Assembly (NCBI GenBank): GCA_027532905.1
Contig: JAPZUA010000001.1
Span: 62,001 to 126,000, forward strand
Length of the DNA: 64,000 nt
Source: Magnetospirillum sp.
Lineage (GTDB): Bacteria; Pseudomonadota; Alphaproteobacteria; CACIAM-22H2
Direction of reading: 5' to 3'
Shown: positions 9,210-18,549 of the stretch, piece after piece
Position numbering within the stretch: position 1 is the stretch's first letter
Layout of the letters: each line of letters opens with the position of its first letter
Notes under the pieces: generated by a model
Seen by the model: only the letters and a program-made list of their open reading frames with translations
Databases searched by the model: none
Told to the model about the DNA's origin: nothing
Position numbers and translations under genes: made by a program

Positions 9210-9599
9210 TCAGTGTCCGCGCCGGTCCGGGATCCCGGCGTCGGAAGTGCCGGCGGCCGCAGGGCGGTCGCGCCAGCCGAAAAGCCCGTCAGGTTCGTAG
9301 AGCCACGGATATTGGCGGGTCATCGCGCGCGCGCGCGTGAGTCCGAAGGCAACGAGCGCCAACGCCAAAATTACAACCGCATCGAACGCAAACGGCAACG
9401 GTGCGGCAAGCGTACCGCCGAACAGCGCATAGGCCAAGAAGCGGTTCGCAAACGCCATCAAAAGCGCATAAGGCACCGCATGCCAAGCCGGGCGCCAAGT
9501 CTGGGCGAGCGCTTGGCCCATCAGAAAGCCCGCACCGCCGAACAGCAAGAGCGTGAGCGCGAGAAATTCGCCGATGCTGGCACCCAACAACGCTTCCAT
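9210..9599 (-). CDS. Small membrane protein of the liv operon (DUF6867-like)
   Basis: 129 aa with three predicted membrane segments (about residues 8-30, 40-60, 70-92) and a soluble tail containing RQYPWLYEPDGLFGWRD. I recall similar proteins encoded inside branched-chain amino acid transporter operons of alphaproteobacteria (DUF6867-type), which is why it is placed here; that recollection was not checked. It lies between livF and livK with short gaps (31 and 38 bp), so it is cotranscribed. Function unknown; an accessory transporter subunit is possible. Confidence 0.7.
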   Translation of the reverse strand: MEALLGASIGEFLALTLLLFGGAGFLMGQALAQTWRPAWHAVPYALLMAFANRFLAYALFGGTLAAPLPFAFDAVVILALALVAFGLTRARAMTRQYPWLYEPDGLFGWRDRPAAAGTSDAGIPDRRGH

Positions 9600-9630
9600 T
9601 GCCGCCCGTTCCTCTCGCCTTGCCCCGCGT

Positions 9631-10359
9631 CTAGCTTTTGCCGCCGGCCAAATAGGCCTGCTGGATATCGGGATTGGCCAGCAGCTCCGGCCCCGTCCCG
9701 CTCAACCGGATCGCACCGTTCACGAGCACGTAGCCGCGATGGGCCAGACGCAAAGCGTGATAGGCATTCTGTTCGACCAGCAGCACCGTCACCGCCTCGG
9801 AGCGGTTGATTTCACGGATCGTCGCAAAAATCTGCGCCACCAGCAATGGCGCTAGTCCCAAAGAGGGTTCGTCAAGCAGCAGCAGCCGCGGCCGGCTCAT
9901 GAGCGCGCGCCCGATCGCCAGCATCTGCTGCTCGCCACCCGACATGGTGCCGGCACGCTGGCTGCTGCGCTCGGCAAGCCGCGGAAACAGCCGAAACACG
10001 CGCGCGATGTCCGCCTCGAAATTCGCAGGCGCGCCGGCATAGGCCCCGAGTTGCAGATTTTCGAGCACGCTCATGCGGGGAAAGATACGGCGCCCTTCCG
10101 GCGACTGGGCGATGCCGAGGCGCACCATCTGGTGCAGCGGCGTTTGCGTGATGTCGTTGCCGTCGTAGACGATCTGGCCTTCGCTCGCGCGCGGATCACC
10201 GCAGATCGTCATCAGCAGCGTCGACTTGCCGGCCCCGTTGGCGCCGATGAGCGCCACGATCTCACCCTCGTGCACGTCGAGCGACACGCCGCGCAGCGCT
10301 TCGACCGGGCCGTAATGCGTCTTGACGTTTTTCACGCTGAGCAGCGGCGGCTTGCTCAT
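9631..10359 (-). CDS. livF: Branched-chain amino acid ABC transporter ATPase LivF
   Basis: 242-aa ATPase. Walker A GANGAGKST lies near residues 38-46, signature MSGGEQQMLAIGRAL near 140, and Walker B LLLLDEPSLGLAPL follows. VKTHYGPVEALRGVSL at the N-terminus and LVEQNAYHALRLAHRGYVLVNG are standard LivF features. Its start overlaps the livG stop by 4 bp (ATGA). Pairs with LivG to drive the LivHM permease. Confidence 0.94.
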   Translation of the reverse strand: MSKPPLLSVKNVKTHYGPVEALRGVSLDVHEGEIVALIGANGAGKSTLLMTICGDPRASEGQIVYDGNDITQTPLHQMVRLGIAQSPEGRRIFPRMSVLENLQLGAYAGAPANFEADIARVFRLFPRLAERSSQRAGTMSGGEQQMLAIGRALMSRPRLLLLDEPSLGLAPLLVAQIFATIREINRSEAVTVLLVEQNAYHALRLAHRGYVLVNGAIRLSGTGPELLANPDIQQAYLAGGKS

Positions 10360-11162
10360 GGTGCGGCGGCCGCTTCTTCGTCCGTGCCGAGATAGGCGCG
10401 GATCACGTCCGGGTTGGTACGGATTTCGTCGGGCCGGCCCTGGGCGATTTTGCGCCCATGGTCGAGCACGATGATCTGGTCGGAAATTTCCATGACGACG
10501 CTCATGTCGTGCTCGATGAGCAGAATTGCGATCTTCTCGTCGTCGCGAATACTGCGCACGAGGGCCGCAAGCTCGGACGACTCAGCCGGGTTGAGGCCGG
10601 CGGCCGGCTCGTCGAGACAAAGAATGCGCGGCCCCGTGCACATTGCACGCGCAATCTCCAAGCGGCGCTGGGCGCCGTAGGGAAGGCTGCCCGCTTCGTC
10701 GTCGGCGACGTGCACGAGATTGCAGCGCGCGAGCCAGCCGCGTGCGCGTTCGATGGCCGCCTCTTCGGCAAGCCGAAAGCTTTTGGCGCCGACGAGCCCG
10801 GCAAGCGAGAACAGCGAGGCGCGCTGCAGGGTCTTGTGCTGGGCCACGAGCAGATTCTCGAGCACGGTCATCTTCGGAAACAGGCGGATATTCTGGAACG
10901 TGCGCGCAATGCCGGCATCGCGCGCGATGCGGAAGCCTTCCATGCGCTCAAGCAGCCATTCTTGGCCGTCGGCGGCCACGCACATGCGCCCCACGTCGGG
11001 CTTGTAGAAGCCGGTCAGGCAGTTGAAGACCGTCGTCTTGCCGGCACCGTTTGGGCCGATGATGGCGGTGATGCGCCGGTCTTCGGCGGCAAAGCTCACA
11101 TCGTCGATGGCGACCAGGCCGCCGAATCGGATCGTCAGATGCTCGACCGTCAGCAGGCTCAC
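10356..11162 (-). CDS. livG: Branched-chain amino acid ABC transporter ATPase LivG
   Basis: 268 aa from a GTG start that overlaps the livM stop (GTGA), chosen over an ATG 60 nt upstream because the extra residues lie inside livM and are not family-like. Walker A GPNGAGKTT, the long LivG-specific insert around the Q-loop (ARTFQNIRLFPKMTVLENLLVAQH, cited in part), a degenerate signature LPYGAQRRLEIARAM, and Walker B ILCLDEPAAGLNP are visible. The LPYG in place of LSGG is normal in LivG. Confidence 0.94.
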   Translation of the reverse strand: MSLLTVEHLTIRFGGLVAIDDVSFAAEDRRITAIIGPNGAGKTTVFNCLTGFYKPDVGRMCVAADGQEWLLERMEGFRIARDAGIARTFQNIRLFPKMTVLENLLVAQHKTLQRASLFSLAGLVGAKSFRLAEEAAIERARGWLARCNLVHVADDEAGSLPYGAQRRLEIARAMCTGPRILCLDEPAAGLNPAESSELAALVRSIRDDEKIAILLIEHDMSVVMEISDQIIVLDHGRKIAQGRPDEIRTNPDVIRAYLGTDEEAAAAP

Positions 11163-12424
11163 GCGCGTGCCCCCAGCCTGGCACTCGGCGAGCGGTGCGA
11201 GACCAGCCCTTGCGGGCGCCACAGCATGATCAGCACCATCGCCATGCCGAAAAGCACCATGCGGTACTGCGAAAAATCGCGAAGGAACTCAGGCACGAGA
11301 ATCAGGAAGGCAGCGGCGATGACCACGCCGATCTGGCTGCCCATGCCGCCCAATACGACGATGGCGAGGATCACCGCACTTTCGATGAAGGAAAAACTCT
11401 CCGGGCTGATGAAGCCCTGGCGGGTGGCGAAGAAAGCACCCGCGAAACCGCCGAACATGGCGCCCAGCGCGAAAGCCGAGAGTTTGATCATCGTCGGATT
11501 GATGCCAAGTGCCCGGCACGCGATCTCGTCTTCGCGCAACGCTTCCCAGGCCCGGCCGAGCGGCAGGCGGCGCATGCGCAAGGTGAAAAGATTGGTGAGC
11601 ATCGCCAGGATCAGGATCAGATAGTAGAGAAAGACGATGCGGTGCATCGGGCTGAACTCGAGCCCAAAAAGCTGGTGGAACGTCGTCTGCCCGTCTTCGG
11701 CCGTCCGCGCAAAAGGAAAGCCGAAAAAATCGGGCCGCGGGATCGACGAAATGCCGTTGGGTCCGCCCGAGAAGTCTTTCCAATTAAGCAGAATGATGCG
11801 GATCATCTCGCCGAACCCCAGCGTGACGATGGCCAGGTAGTCGCCGCGCAGCCGCAAGACCGGAAAGCCCAGCATCACGCCGAAGGCTGCCGCCAAGAGC
11901 CCCGCCACCGGCAGGCACAGCCAAAACGACCAGCCGAAATTGATCGACAGCAGCGCGTAGCTGTAGGCACCCACGGCGTAGAACGCGACATAGCCGAGAT
12001 CGAGAAGACCCGCGAGCCCGACCACGATGTTGAGGCCCCAGCCGAGCATGATGTAGATCAGCACCGTAATCGCAATTTCGACCACGTAGCGGTCGGCGAA
12101 GGGGACCAGCGGCAGCAGCAACGCCCCGACCAGCATCGCACCGCCCGCAAAGCGCGACAGCCCGCCGGGCAAGTTCGATAGGGCCGCACCGACCGATTTG
12201 AAATCGGGCAACAGGCGACGCTTTGTGCCCGAAAACGCGATCGCCAGACGGCCGAAGAACACAGCCGACACGCCCCACGCGACCCAGTCGAAGCGCGTGT
12301 CGATCGTGAGGCCACGCAACCCGTCGACCAGCCGGAACCCGACAAGCGGGATCGCCAGAAGAAGGGCGACCAGGGCCGCGGACGCCGCTTCGCGAAATGC
12401 CTCGGCGGGTTTGACCTGGGCCAC
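11159..12424 (-). CDS. livM: Branched-chain amino acid ABC transporter permease LivM
   Basis: 421-aa polytopic inner-membrane permease. An N-terminal part with membrane segments (about residues 10-65) precedes the canonical core starting near YVVEIAITVLIYIMLGWGLNIVVG. The cytoplasmic coupling loop RRLPLGRAWEALREDEIACRALGIN is present, as is GGMGSQIGVVIAAAFL near the end. It begins 3 bp after livH. Confidence 0.93.
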   Translation of the reverse strand: MAQVKPAEAFREAASAALVALLLAIPLVGFRLVDGLRGLTIDTRFDWVAWGVSAVFFGRLAIAFSGTKRRLLPDFKSVGAALSNLPGGLSRFAGGAMLVGALLLPLVPFADRYVVEIAITVLIYIMLGWGLNIVVGLAGLLDLGYVAFYAVGAYSYALLSINFGWSFWLCLPVAGLLAAAFGVMLGFPVLRLRGDYLAIVTLGFGEMIRIILLNWKDFSGGPNGISSIPRPDFFGFPFARTAEDGQTTFHQLFGLEFSPMHRIVFLYYLILILAMLTNLFTLRMRRLPLGRAWEALREDEIACRALGINPTMIKLSAFALGAMFGGFAGAFFATRQGFISPESFSFIESAVILAIVVLGGMGSQIGVVIAAAFLILVPEFLRDFSQYRMVLFGMAMVLIMLWRPQGLVSHRSPSARLGARA

Positions 12425-12427
12425 CGG

Positions 12428-13342
<915 letters not shown>

Positions 13343-13527
13343 GGACCCGCCCTGCTTTCGCGCGCCGGCTTCGCGCCAGCATTGACGCCTTTTTGCGCGC
13401 GCCTTCGACCGTCGTCAATTGGTATTAAAATTAGACATGCAAGACGCAAAATCCGAACGAAACGGCACAGACAGGAATTTAGAGCAGAAACACTTGCATT
13501 GGCAATCGCGTCAACGATAATTGATCC

Positions 13528-14961
13528 ATGGATATATCATCACTGCCGTCCGCCGCGTCCGCGTCGCTCGTACTGCCGACGCCTGCGATACTCGTCGTCG
13601 AGGATTCCGAAGCGACTGCTGCACTTTACGTTGAGTATTTGCGGAGTGCGAACTACCGCGTCCGAACCGCAAGCACGCTTGCCGCCGCCCAGAAACTGCT
13701 GGCGGTCGAAGTGTTCGGCGCCGTGGTGCTCGACCTCAATCTGCCCGACGGCAACGGGCTCGACATGCTGCGCGACATCCGCCGGCAGGGGCTGCCGACC
13801 GAAACGATGGTCGTGACGGCCACCGGCACGCTGGCCGTGGCGGTCGAAGCGATGCGCGAGGGCGCCTTCGACTTCATCGTCAAACCCTTTGCCCGCGACC
13901 GCCTGCTCGTGACCGTGCGCAACGCGCTCGAGCGGCTGCGCTTGCGCGCCGTCGTCGATACGTACGAATCCGATTTTGCCAGAAATCGGTATTTCGGGCT
14001 TGTTGGCGCTTCGCTTGCGATGCAGCGCGTCTACCGGATCATCGACAGCGCGGCGCCGAGCCAGGCGCCGATCTACATCAGCGGCGAAAGCGGGACCGGC
14101 AAGCAGCTCTGCGCCGAGGCGATCCATCGCCGCTCGCCGCGCGCCGAGGGCCCGTTCGTGGCCGTGTCGTGCTCGGCGCAGCCGCGCGACGTGCTCGAGC
14201 GCGCGCTTTTCGGCGCCGAAGGTTCGGGTCCCGGCGCCCCGGGACAAGGCGCCATCGCCCAGGCCCATGGCGGCACCTTGCTGCTGCGCGAAGTCGGCGA
14301 CATGGACCCCGCCGTGCAGGCGCGCTTGCTGCAGTTCCTGGCGACCGGCAGCCTCTCTTCCGGCGAAAGCCCGGACGTACGCATCGTCTGCAGTTCGACA
14401 CGCGATCCGCGTGCCGATGCGCGGCTCGGGCGCATCCGCGAGGATCTGTTTTTCCGGCTCCATGTGATCCCGATCCAGATGCCGCCGGTGCGCGAACGCG
14501 AAGACGACGGCGTGCTTCTGGCCCACCACACGCTGCTGCGGTTCGCGCAGGAAGAAGGCAAAGCCTTTCGCGAGATCGCCGCCGACGCGGCCTACGCGAT
14601 CCGCCGCTATGCGTGGCCGGGCAATGTGCGCGAGATCGAAAACGCGATGCGCTCGGTCGTGGTGCTGCATGCCGGCGAAACGGTTCGCTTGGACATGCTG
14701 CCCGCCCATGTGGCGCATGCGGGCCCGAGCGGCATCAGCGACGGCCTCGATGTCGGCTCGGCGGGGTCGGTGCCGCCGCAAGGTGCGTCCGACGCCAAAC
14801 CCAGCATCCGCCCGCTGTGGATCGTCGAGCGCGAGATCATCGAAGCCGCGATCGCCGATTGCGACGGCAATATTCCGCGCGCCGCCGCGTTCTTGGAAAT
14901 CAGCCCGTCGACGATCTACCGCAAAAAACAGGCCTGGGACGTGGTCGACCGCAAAGCGTAA
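13528..14961 (+). CDS. NtrC-type response regulator lacking the GAFTGA motif
   Basis: 477 aa with three domains. The receiver (about 19-135) is intact: E25/D26, phosphoacceptor D69 in VVLDLNL, K119 in VKPF. The AAA+ domain (about 150-395) keeps Walker A GESGTGK (186-192), an R-finger type segment REDLFFRLHV (304-313) and WPGNVREIENAMR. However, the sigma54-contact loop GAFTGA is replaced by a shorter Gly/Pro stretch (GAEGSGPGAPGQGA, 229-242), and the Walker B acidic pair reads RE instead of DE (R254, E255). A Fis-type helix-turn-helix occupies about 434-470. It therefore probably binds DNA and responds to phosphorylation but does not activate sigma54 polymerase. No histidine kinase is adjacent. 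Divergent from liv and upstream of rpoH. Confidence 0.9.
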   Translation: MDISSLPSAASASLVLPTPAILVVEDSEATAALYVEYLRSANYRVRTASTLAAAQKLLAVEVFGAVVLDLNLPDGNGLDMLRDIRRQGLPTETMVVTATGTLAVAVEAMREGAFDFIVKPFARDRLLVTVRNALERLRLRAVVDTYESDFARNRYFGLVGASLAMQRVYRIIDSAAPSQAPIYISGESGTGKQLCAEAIHRRSPRAEGPFVAVSCSAQPRDVLERALFGAEGSGPGAPGQGAIAQAHGGTLLLREVGDMDPAVQARLLQFLATGSLSSGESPDVRIVCSSTRDPRADARLGRIREDLFFRLHVIPIQMPPVREREDDGVLLAHHTLLRFAQEEGKAFREIAADAAYAIRRYAWPGNVREIENAMRSVVVLHAGETVRLDMLPAHVAHAGPSGISDGLDVGSAGSVPPQGASDAKPSIRPLWIVEREIIEAAIADCDGNIPRAAAFLEISPSTIYRKKQAWDVVDRKA

Positions 14962-15058
14962 GGCACGACCGCCTTCTCGCTATTTCCCAGCCAAGCCTCT
15001 GATCCGATTGCAGAAAAACCTATGCAACGGGGCGATGGCCGCTATACGCGCCGTTAAC

Positions 15059-15087
15059 CTTGATTAATTTTTAGCACGGCCTTATTT
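15059..15087 (+). promoter_or_regulatory. Candidate heat-shock type promoter of rpoH
   Basis: CTTGATT at 15059-15065, a 14-nt spacer, and CCTTATTT at 15080-15087 resemble the sigma32 layout (CTTGAAA, 13-15 nt, CCCCATNT). It would give a 5' UTR of about 60 nt before the rpoH ATG. Called from pattern only. Confidence 0.4.
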
Positions 15088-15154
15088 TTGACGCGTTGGG
15101 ATGCCCAATTGGGGTCCTGAAACAACCAAGATCAAGCCTCAAGGAGGGTGGTCT

Positions 15155-16081
15155 ATGTCGTACGCAGCTACTTCGGCCGATTTGCCGGCCCTTTCGATCC
15201 CGCAGAATTCGCCGCGTGCCGAGCTCGGCCGCTACATGGCCGAGATCCAGCGCTTTCCGCTGCTCGAGCCCGAGGAAGAACGCGCCCTTGGCCGCGCCTG
15301 GCGCGACAACCAAGACGTCGCCGCTGCCCACCGCCTCGTCACCAGCCATCTGCGGCTTGTGGTCAAGATGGCGTGGAAATATCGCGGCTACGGCCTGCCG
15401 CTCCCGGACCTGATTGCCGAGGGCAATATCGGCCTCATGCATGCGGTCAAACGCTTCGACCCCGAGCGGGGCGTGCGCCTGTCGACCTACGCCATGTGGT
15501 GGATCAAGGCGTCGATCCAGGAGTTCGTGCTGTCGTCGTGGTCGATGGTCACGATCGGCACGGCCGTGGCGCGCAAGAAGCTCCTGTTCAGCCTCACCTC
15601 GGTCAAGCGCAAGCTCGGCATCGACACCGACACGCGCCTGAGCCAGGCCGACATTTCCAAGATCGCGAAGGCGACGAGCCTCGGCGAAAACGACGTCGTC
15701 GAGATCGAAGTCGCCGCGCGCGGCGCCATCGTTCCGCTCGACGCGCCCGTGCAGACCGGCAAGGGCGACATGCTGCCGAGCGAAATCGCCGATCCGAATG
15801 CCGACGTCGAAGCCGACGTGCTGGCGAGCGACGAAAAACGCTGGCAGCGCGGCCTCGTGGACCAAGCGCTCGAAACGCTCGACGTGCGCGAACGCGAGAT
15901 CGTGCGCGCCCGCAACCTGCGCGAAGAGCCCGAAACGCTCGAAGACCTGTCCAAGCGCTTCGGCGTGAGCCGCGAACGCGTGCGCCAGCTCGAAGAGCGC
16001 GCGATCGCCAAGCTGCAAGCCCGTACACGCGAGCTTGCGCGCTCGGCCGAGACGGCCCCCCGCCTCGCCGCCTACGCCTGA
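15155..16081 (+). CDS. rpoH: RNA polymerase sigma factor RpoH (sigma32)
   Basis: 308-aa group 3-like sigma factor for heat-shock genes. Region 2 reads LPDLIAEGNIGLMHAV and STYAMWWIKASIQEFVL; the RpoH box RKKLLFSLTSVKRKLG distinguishes it from RpoD and RpoS; region 4 contains SKRFGVSRERVRQLEERAI. The open frame extends 18 codons upstream, but the ATG of MSYAATSADLP follows AAGGAGG by 7 nt and is the better start. It is monocistronic, 193 bp after the NtrC-like gene. Many alphaproteobacteria carry two rpoH copies, so this may be one of a pair. Confidence 0.93.
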   Translation: MSYAATSADLPALSIPQNSPRAELGRYMAEIQRFPLLEPEEERALGRAWRDNQDVAAAHRLVTSHLRLVVKMAWKYRGYGLPLPDLIAEGNIGLMHAVKRFDPERGVRLSTYAMWWIKASIQEFVLSSWSMVTIGTAVARKKLLFSLTSVKRKLGIDTDTRLSQADISKIAKATSLGENDVVEIEVAARGAIVPLDAPVQTGKGDMLPSEIADPNADVEADVLASDEKRWQRGLVDQALETLDVREREIVRARNLREEPETLEDLSKRFGVSRERVRQLEERAIAKLQARTRELARSAETAPRLAAYA

Positions 16082-16100
16082 GGCCTCCACGACACCCAAG

Positions 16101-16130
16101 CCAGCCCGCCCATTTGCGGGTTCGGCTGGG
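16101..16130 (+). terminator. Imperfect hairpin after rpoH
   Basis: CCAGC-CCGC / GCGG-(5 nt)-GCTGG can fold about 20 nt past the rpoH stop. There is a bulge and no U-tract, so terminator activity is doubtful. Confidence 0.3.
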
Positions 16131-16149
16131 CGTCTGGCGCGCGTCTTCT

Positions 16150-16224
16150 GCGCAACATAGACGCGACATCTGCGCGACACCCACGCGACATGGACGCGAC
16201 ATTTTTGGCGTCCATACGCGACAT
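16150..16224. repeat. 11-bp phased array of ACGCGACAT repeats
   Basis: ACGCGACAT or close variants start at 16150 (GCGCAACAT), 16161, 16172 (GCGCGACAC), 16183, 16194 and 16216. Spacing is exactly 11 bp, with one position (16205) skipped. All copies are in the same orientation, so they face one side of the helix. Lies in the 383-bp gap between rpoH and the aldo/keto reductase. Role unknown; a protein-binding array is one option. Confidence 0.8.
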
Positions 16225-16313
16225 TTTTCTAAGGTTTAGCCGTTAAGCGGTTGATTTTCCGTATCTAGAGAATCGCCCTATGCGACAGTCGCGCAGAAAA
16301 CTTCGCGCACCTG

Positions 16314-16346
16314 CGGCCCCCGTACGGCCCCCGTACGGCCCCCGCC
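16314..16346. repeat. Three tandem copies of CGGCCCCCGTA
   Basis: Units at 16314-16324 and 16325-16335 are identical; the third, 16336-16346, ends GCC instead of GTA. The unit is again 11 bp, 90 bp downstream of the ACGCGACAT array, and is followed by an AT-rich stretch to about 16440. Confidence 0.85.
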
Positions 16347-16464
16347 GGGTCGCAATTAAAACCATATTCACAATGTCAAACAGCGCTGCCAGGGCGAAAC
16401 CCCAGCTTGCATATAGTCTATCACAAAAATAGGAACAAAGGAAGAATTCAACTCGCACTAGGGC

Positions 16465-17319
16465 TCACAGCATCTCGAGCGGTGCTTTCCCCTTCGGCGG
16501 CGGGAAGGCCGCATCGAGGGCGGCAAGGTCGGCTTCGTCGAGGCGCAAGCTCATCGCCGCGATGTTTTCGGCGAGATGCGCTTCGCCCGTCGCTTTGGGG
16601 ATCACGATCGTGGTCAGGTCGCGCGCGGCCCAGGCGAGCATGATTTGGGCCTGGCTTGCGTTGTGGCGACGCGCCACGTCGGCAAGTGCGGATTTGCGCG
16701 GGATGCGCGCTTGGTCGAGCGGCGAATAAGCCATGATCGGCATTTTTCGCTTGGCGCACGCGGCGGCGAGACCGCCTTCAATGCCGCGCCGCGACAGATT
16801 GTAGAGCACCTGGTTCGTCGCACATGCCTTGCTGCCCGCGATGCGACCCAGCGCTTCGATCTCATCGATGTCGAAATTGCTCACACCCCAGCTGCGGATC
16901 TTTCCAGCGCGCTTCAATTGCTCGAAGCCCGCCACCGTTTCCTCGAGCGGATGGCGGCCCGGCCAATGCAGCAGGTAGAGATCGATACGGTCGGTGGCCA
17001 GCCGCTTCAGCGAGCGCTCGCACGCCGCAACCGTACCGGCGCGGCTTGCGTTGTGCGGATAGACTTTGGAGACGACGAACACATCGTCGCGCCGCCCGGC
17101 CAGTGCTGCCGCGACGATCGTCTCGGCTTCGCCCTCGCCGTACATCTCGGCCGTGTCGATAAGCTTCACGCCGGCGTCGAGCCCGGCTTGCAGCGCCGCG
17201 ATTTCGGCGGCACGCGTGCTGCCCTGCTCGCCCATGCGCCACGTGCCCATGCCGAAAGCCGGGCAATCGACGCCGTCGGCCAAACGAACAGTGCGCGCGA
17301 GCGGTGCGGCGGAGGCCAT
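16465..17319 (-). CDS. Aldo/keto reductase
   Basis: 284-aa NADPH-dependent oxidoreductase of the AKR superfamily, reducing an aldehyde or ketone in the cytoplasm. The catalytic tetrad is visible: D55 and Y60 in LIDTAEMYGEGEAE, K85 in VVSKVYP, H118 in YLLHWPG. Other marks are KIRSWGVSNFD and IVIPKATGEAHL. The frame stays open through fliG, but the ATG at 17319 (MASAAPLARTVRL) gives the normal length. It begins 5 bp after fliG, so the two may be cotranscribed although functionally unrelated. Physiological substrate unknown. Confidence 0.9.
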   Translation of the reverse strand: MASAAPLARTVRLADGVDCPAFGMGTWRMGEQGSTRAAEIAALQAGLDAGVKLIDTAEMYGEGEAETIVAAALAGRRDDVFVVSKVYPHNASRAGTVAACERSLKRLATDRIDLYLLHWPGRHPLEETVAGFEQLKRAGKIRSWGVSNFDIDEIEALGRIAGSKACATNQVLYNLSRRGIEGGLAAACAKRKMPIMAYSPLDQARIPRKSALADVARRHNASQAQIMLAWAARDLTTIVIPKATGEAHLAENIAAMSLRLDEADLAALDAAFPPPKGKAPLEML

Positions 17320-17324
17320 CCCGA

Positions 17325-18347
17325 TCAGTAGATCAGATCGTCTTCGCCGCCGGCCCCGCTCTTCGAGAGGACGATTTCGTCCTTCGCGGCGAGTTCTTTG
17401 GCGACGTTGACCATCGCGGTCTGCGCTTCGGCCACGTCCTTGCCGCGCACGGGGCCCAACGCTTCCATTTCTTCTTTGAGCATCTTGCCCGCACGTTCGG
17501 ACATGTTGGACAAGAACAGGTCGCGGACCTGCTCGTTGGCCCCCTTCATGGCGATGGCGAGCTTCGACTTGTCGACCGCGCGCAGCAGCGTCTGCACGCC
17601 GCCGGGATCGAGGCGGCCCAAATCCTCGAACTTGAACATGAGGGCTTTGATCTTGTCGGCACTGTCGCGGTTGCGCTCTTCGAGAGCGGTCGTGAAGCGC
17701 GCTTCGGTCTGGCGCTCGAGCGAGTTGAAGATTTCGGCCATCAGCTCGTGCGTGTCTTTGCGGCTCGTCTTGGCGAGGTTCGACATGAACTCGTTGCGCA
17801 GCACGCGTTCGACGTCGTCGAGCACTTCTTTCTGCACCGTCTCCATGCGCAGCATGCGCATGATGACTTCCATCGCGAACGCTTCGGGCAAAGTGCCGAG
17901 CACGCGTGCGGCATGGTCGGGGCGGATTTTGGCGAGCACCACGGCCACGGTCTGCGGGTACTCGTTTTTGAGATAGTTGGCGAGCACGGCTTCGTTGACG
18001 TTGCCGAGCTTGTCCCACATCGTGCGGCCGGCGGGGCCGCGGATGTCTTCCATGATGTTGGAGACGCGGTTCTTGTCGAGAACCTTGCCGAGCAGGCGTT
18101 CGGTCGAATCGAACGAACCGACCAGCGAACCGGTCGCGGCGATCTGGTCGGCGAATTCGACGATCAGACGCTCGATGATCGAGGAATTGACCGTGCCGAG
18201 CGTGGACATGGTCTGCGATAGTTCTTTGATCTCGTCGTCGCTCATCAGCGCGAAGAGCTTGGTCGCGACCTCTTCGCCCAGCGACAGCAGCAGAATCGAC
18301 GCCTTTTCGGCCCCGGTCAGTGTCCGGTAATCGTCGCGAATGCGCAT
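17325..18347 (-). CDS. fliG: Flagellar motor switch protein FliG
   Basis: 340 aa from ATG 18347 ([12 protein letters not shown]), chosen because GGAGAA lies 10 nt upstream; an upstream start would add 12 residues. FliG sits at the cytoplasmic face of the MS ring, links FliF to FliM and transmits torque from the stator. The N-domain has [15 protein letters not shown], the middle domain [13 protein letters not shown] in place of the usual EHPQ, and the C-domain [19 protein letters not shown] with the charged helix region. No other flagellar gene is in the window, so this is an isolated copy. Confidence 0.93.
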   Translation of the reverse strand: MRIRDDYRTLTGAEKASILLLSLGEEVATKLFALMSDDEIKELSQTMSTLGTVNSSIIERLIVEFADQIAATGSLVGSFDSTERLLGKVLDKNRVSNIMEDIRGPAGRTMWDKLGNVNEAVLANYLKNEYPQTVAVVLAKIRPDHAARVLGTLPEAFAMEVIMRMLRMETVQKEVLDDVERVLRNEFMSNLAKTSRKDTHELMAEIFNSLERQTEARFTTALEERNRDSADKIKALMFKFEDLGRLDPGGVQTLLRAVDKSKLAIAMKGANEQVRDLFLSNMSERAGKMLKEEMEALGPVRGKDVAEAQTAMVNVAKELAAKDEIVLSKSGAGGEDDLIY

Positions 18348-18410
18348 CTGGCGGGTTCTCCAACCGTCAGGAACGGGCCGCAAGCGATGCCGACGCGACC
18401 CAACTTTCCC

Positions 18411-18440
18411 ATTTTAGCGCAGCCGAGGCGTTTCTTGCAA
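18411..18440 (-). promoter_or_regulatory. Candidate sigma70 promoter of fliG
   Basis: On the minus strand TTGCAA (18440-18435), an 18-nt spacer and TAAAAT (18416-18411) form a plausible promoter about 60 bp upstream of the fliG ATG. Confidence 0.4.
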
Positions 18441-18549
18441 AGCCAGCCGCGCGAAGTGCGGCGCAAAATGCATTGAACGGCGCCTGGGCACGCCGCCGAG
18501 CCGCAGGCCGAGATCTATCGGTTAGAAGGGGATCGGCGCGAGAGTAGCA

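Larger units (their letters stand above)
16082..16464. other. Gene-free region between rpoH and the aldo/keto reductase
   Basis: 383 bp with no convincing coding frame. It holds the weak post-rpoH hairpin, the phased ACGCGACAT array, the CGGCCCCCGTA tandem repeat and an AT-rich segment (about 16350-16440) whose composition differs from the flanks. Both flanking genes point into it, so promoters are not required here. Confidence 0.7.

Noticed and set aside
16150-16224. CRISPR array
   Set aside because: Repeats are 9 bp with 2-bp spacers, far too short for CRISPR, and no cas gene is present.
16465-18363. 632-aa frame joining the aldo/keto reductase to sequence inside fliG
   Set aside because: The first part is an out-of-frame, Arg-rich reading of fliG; the reductase has its own ATG at 17319.
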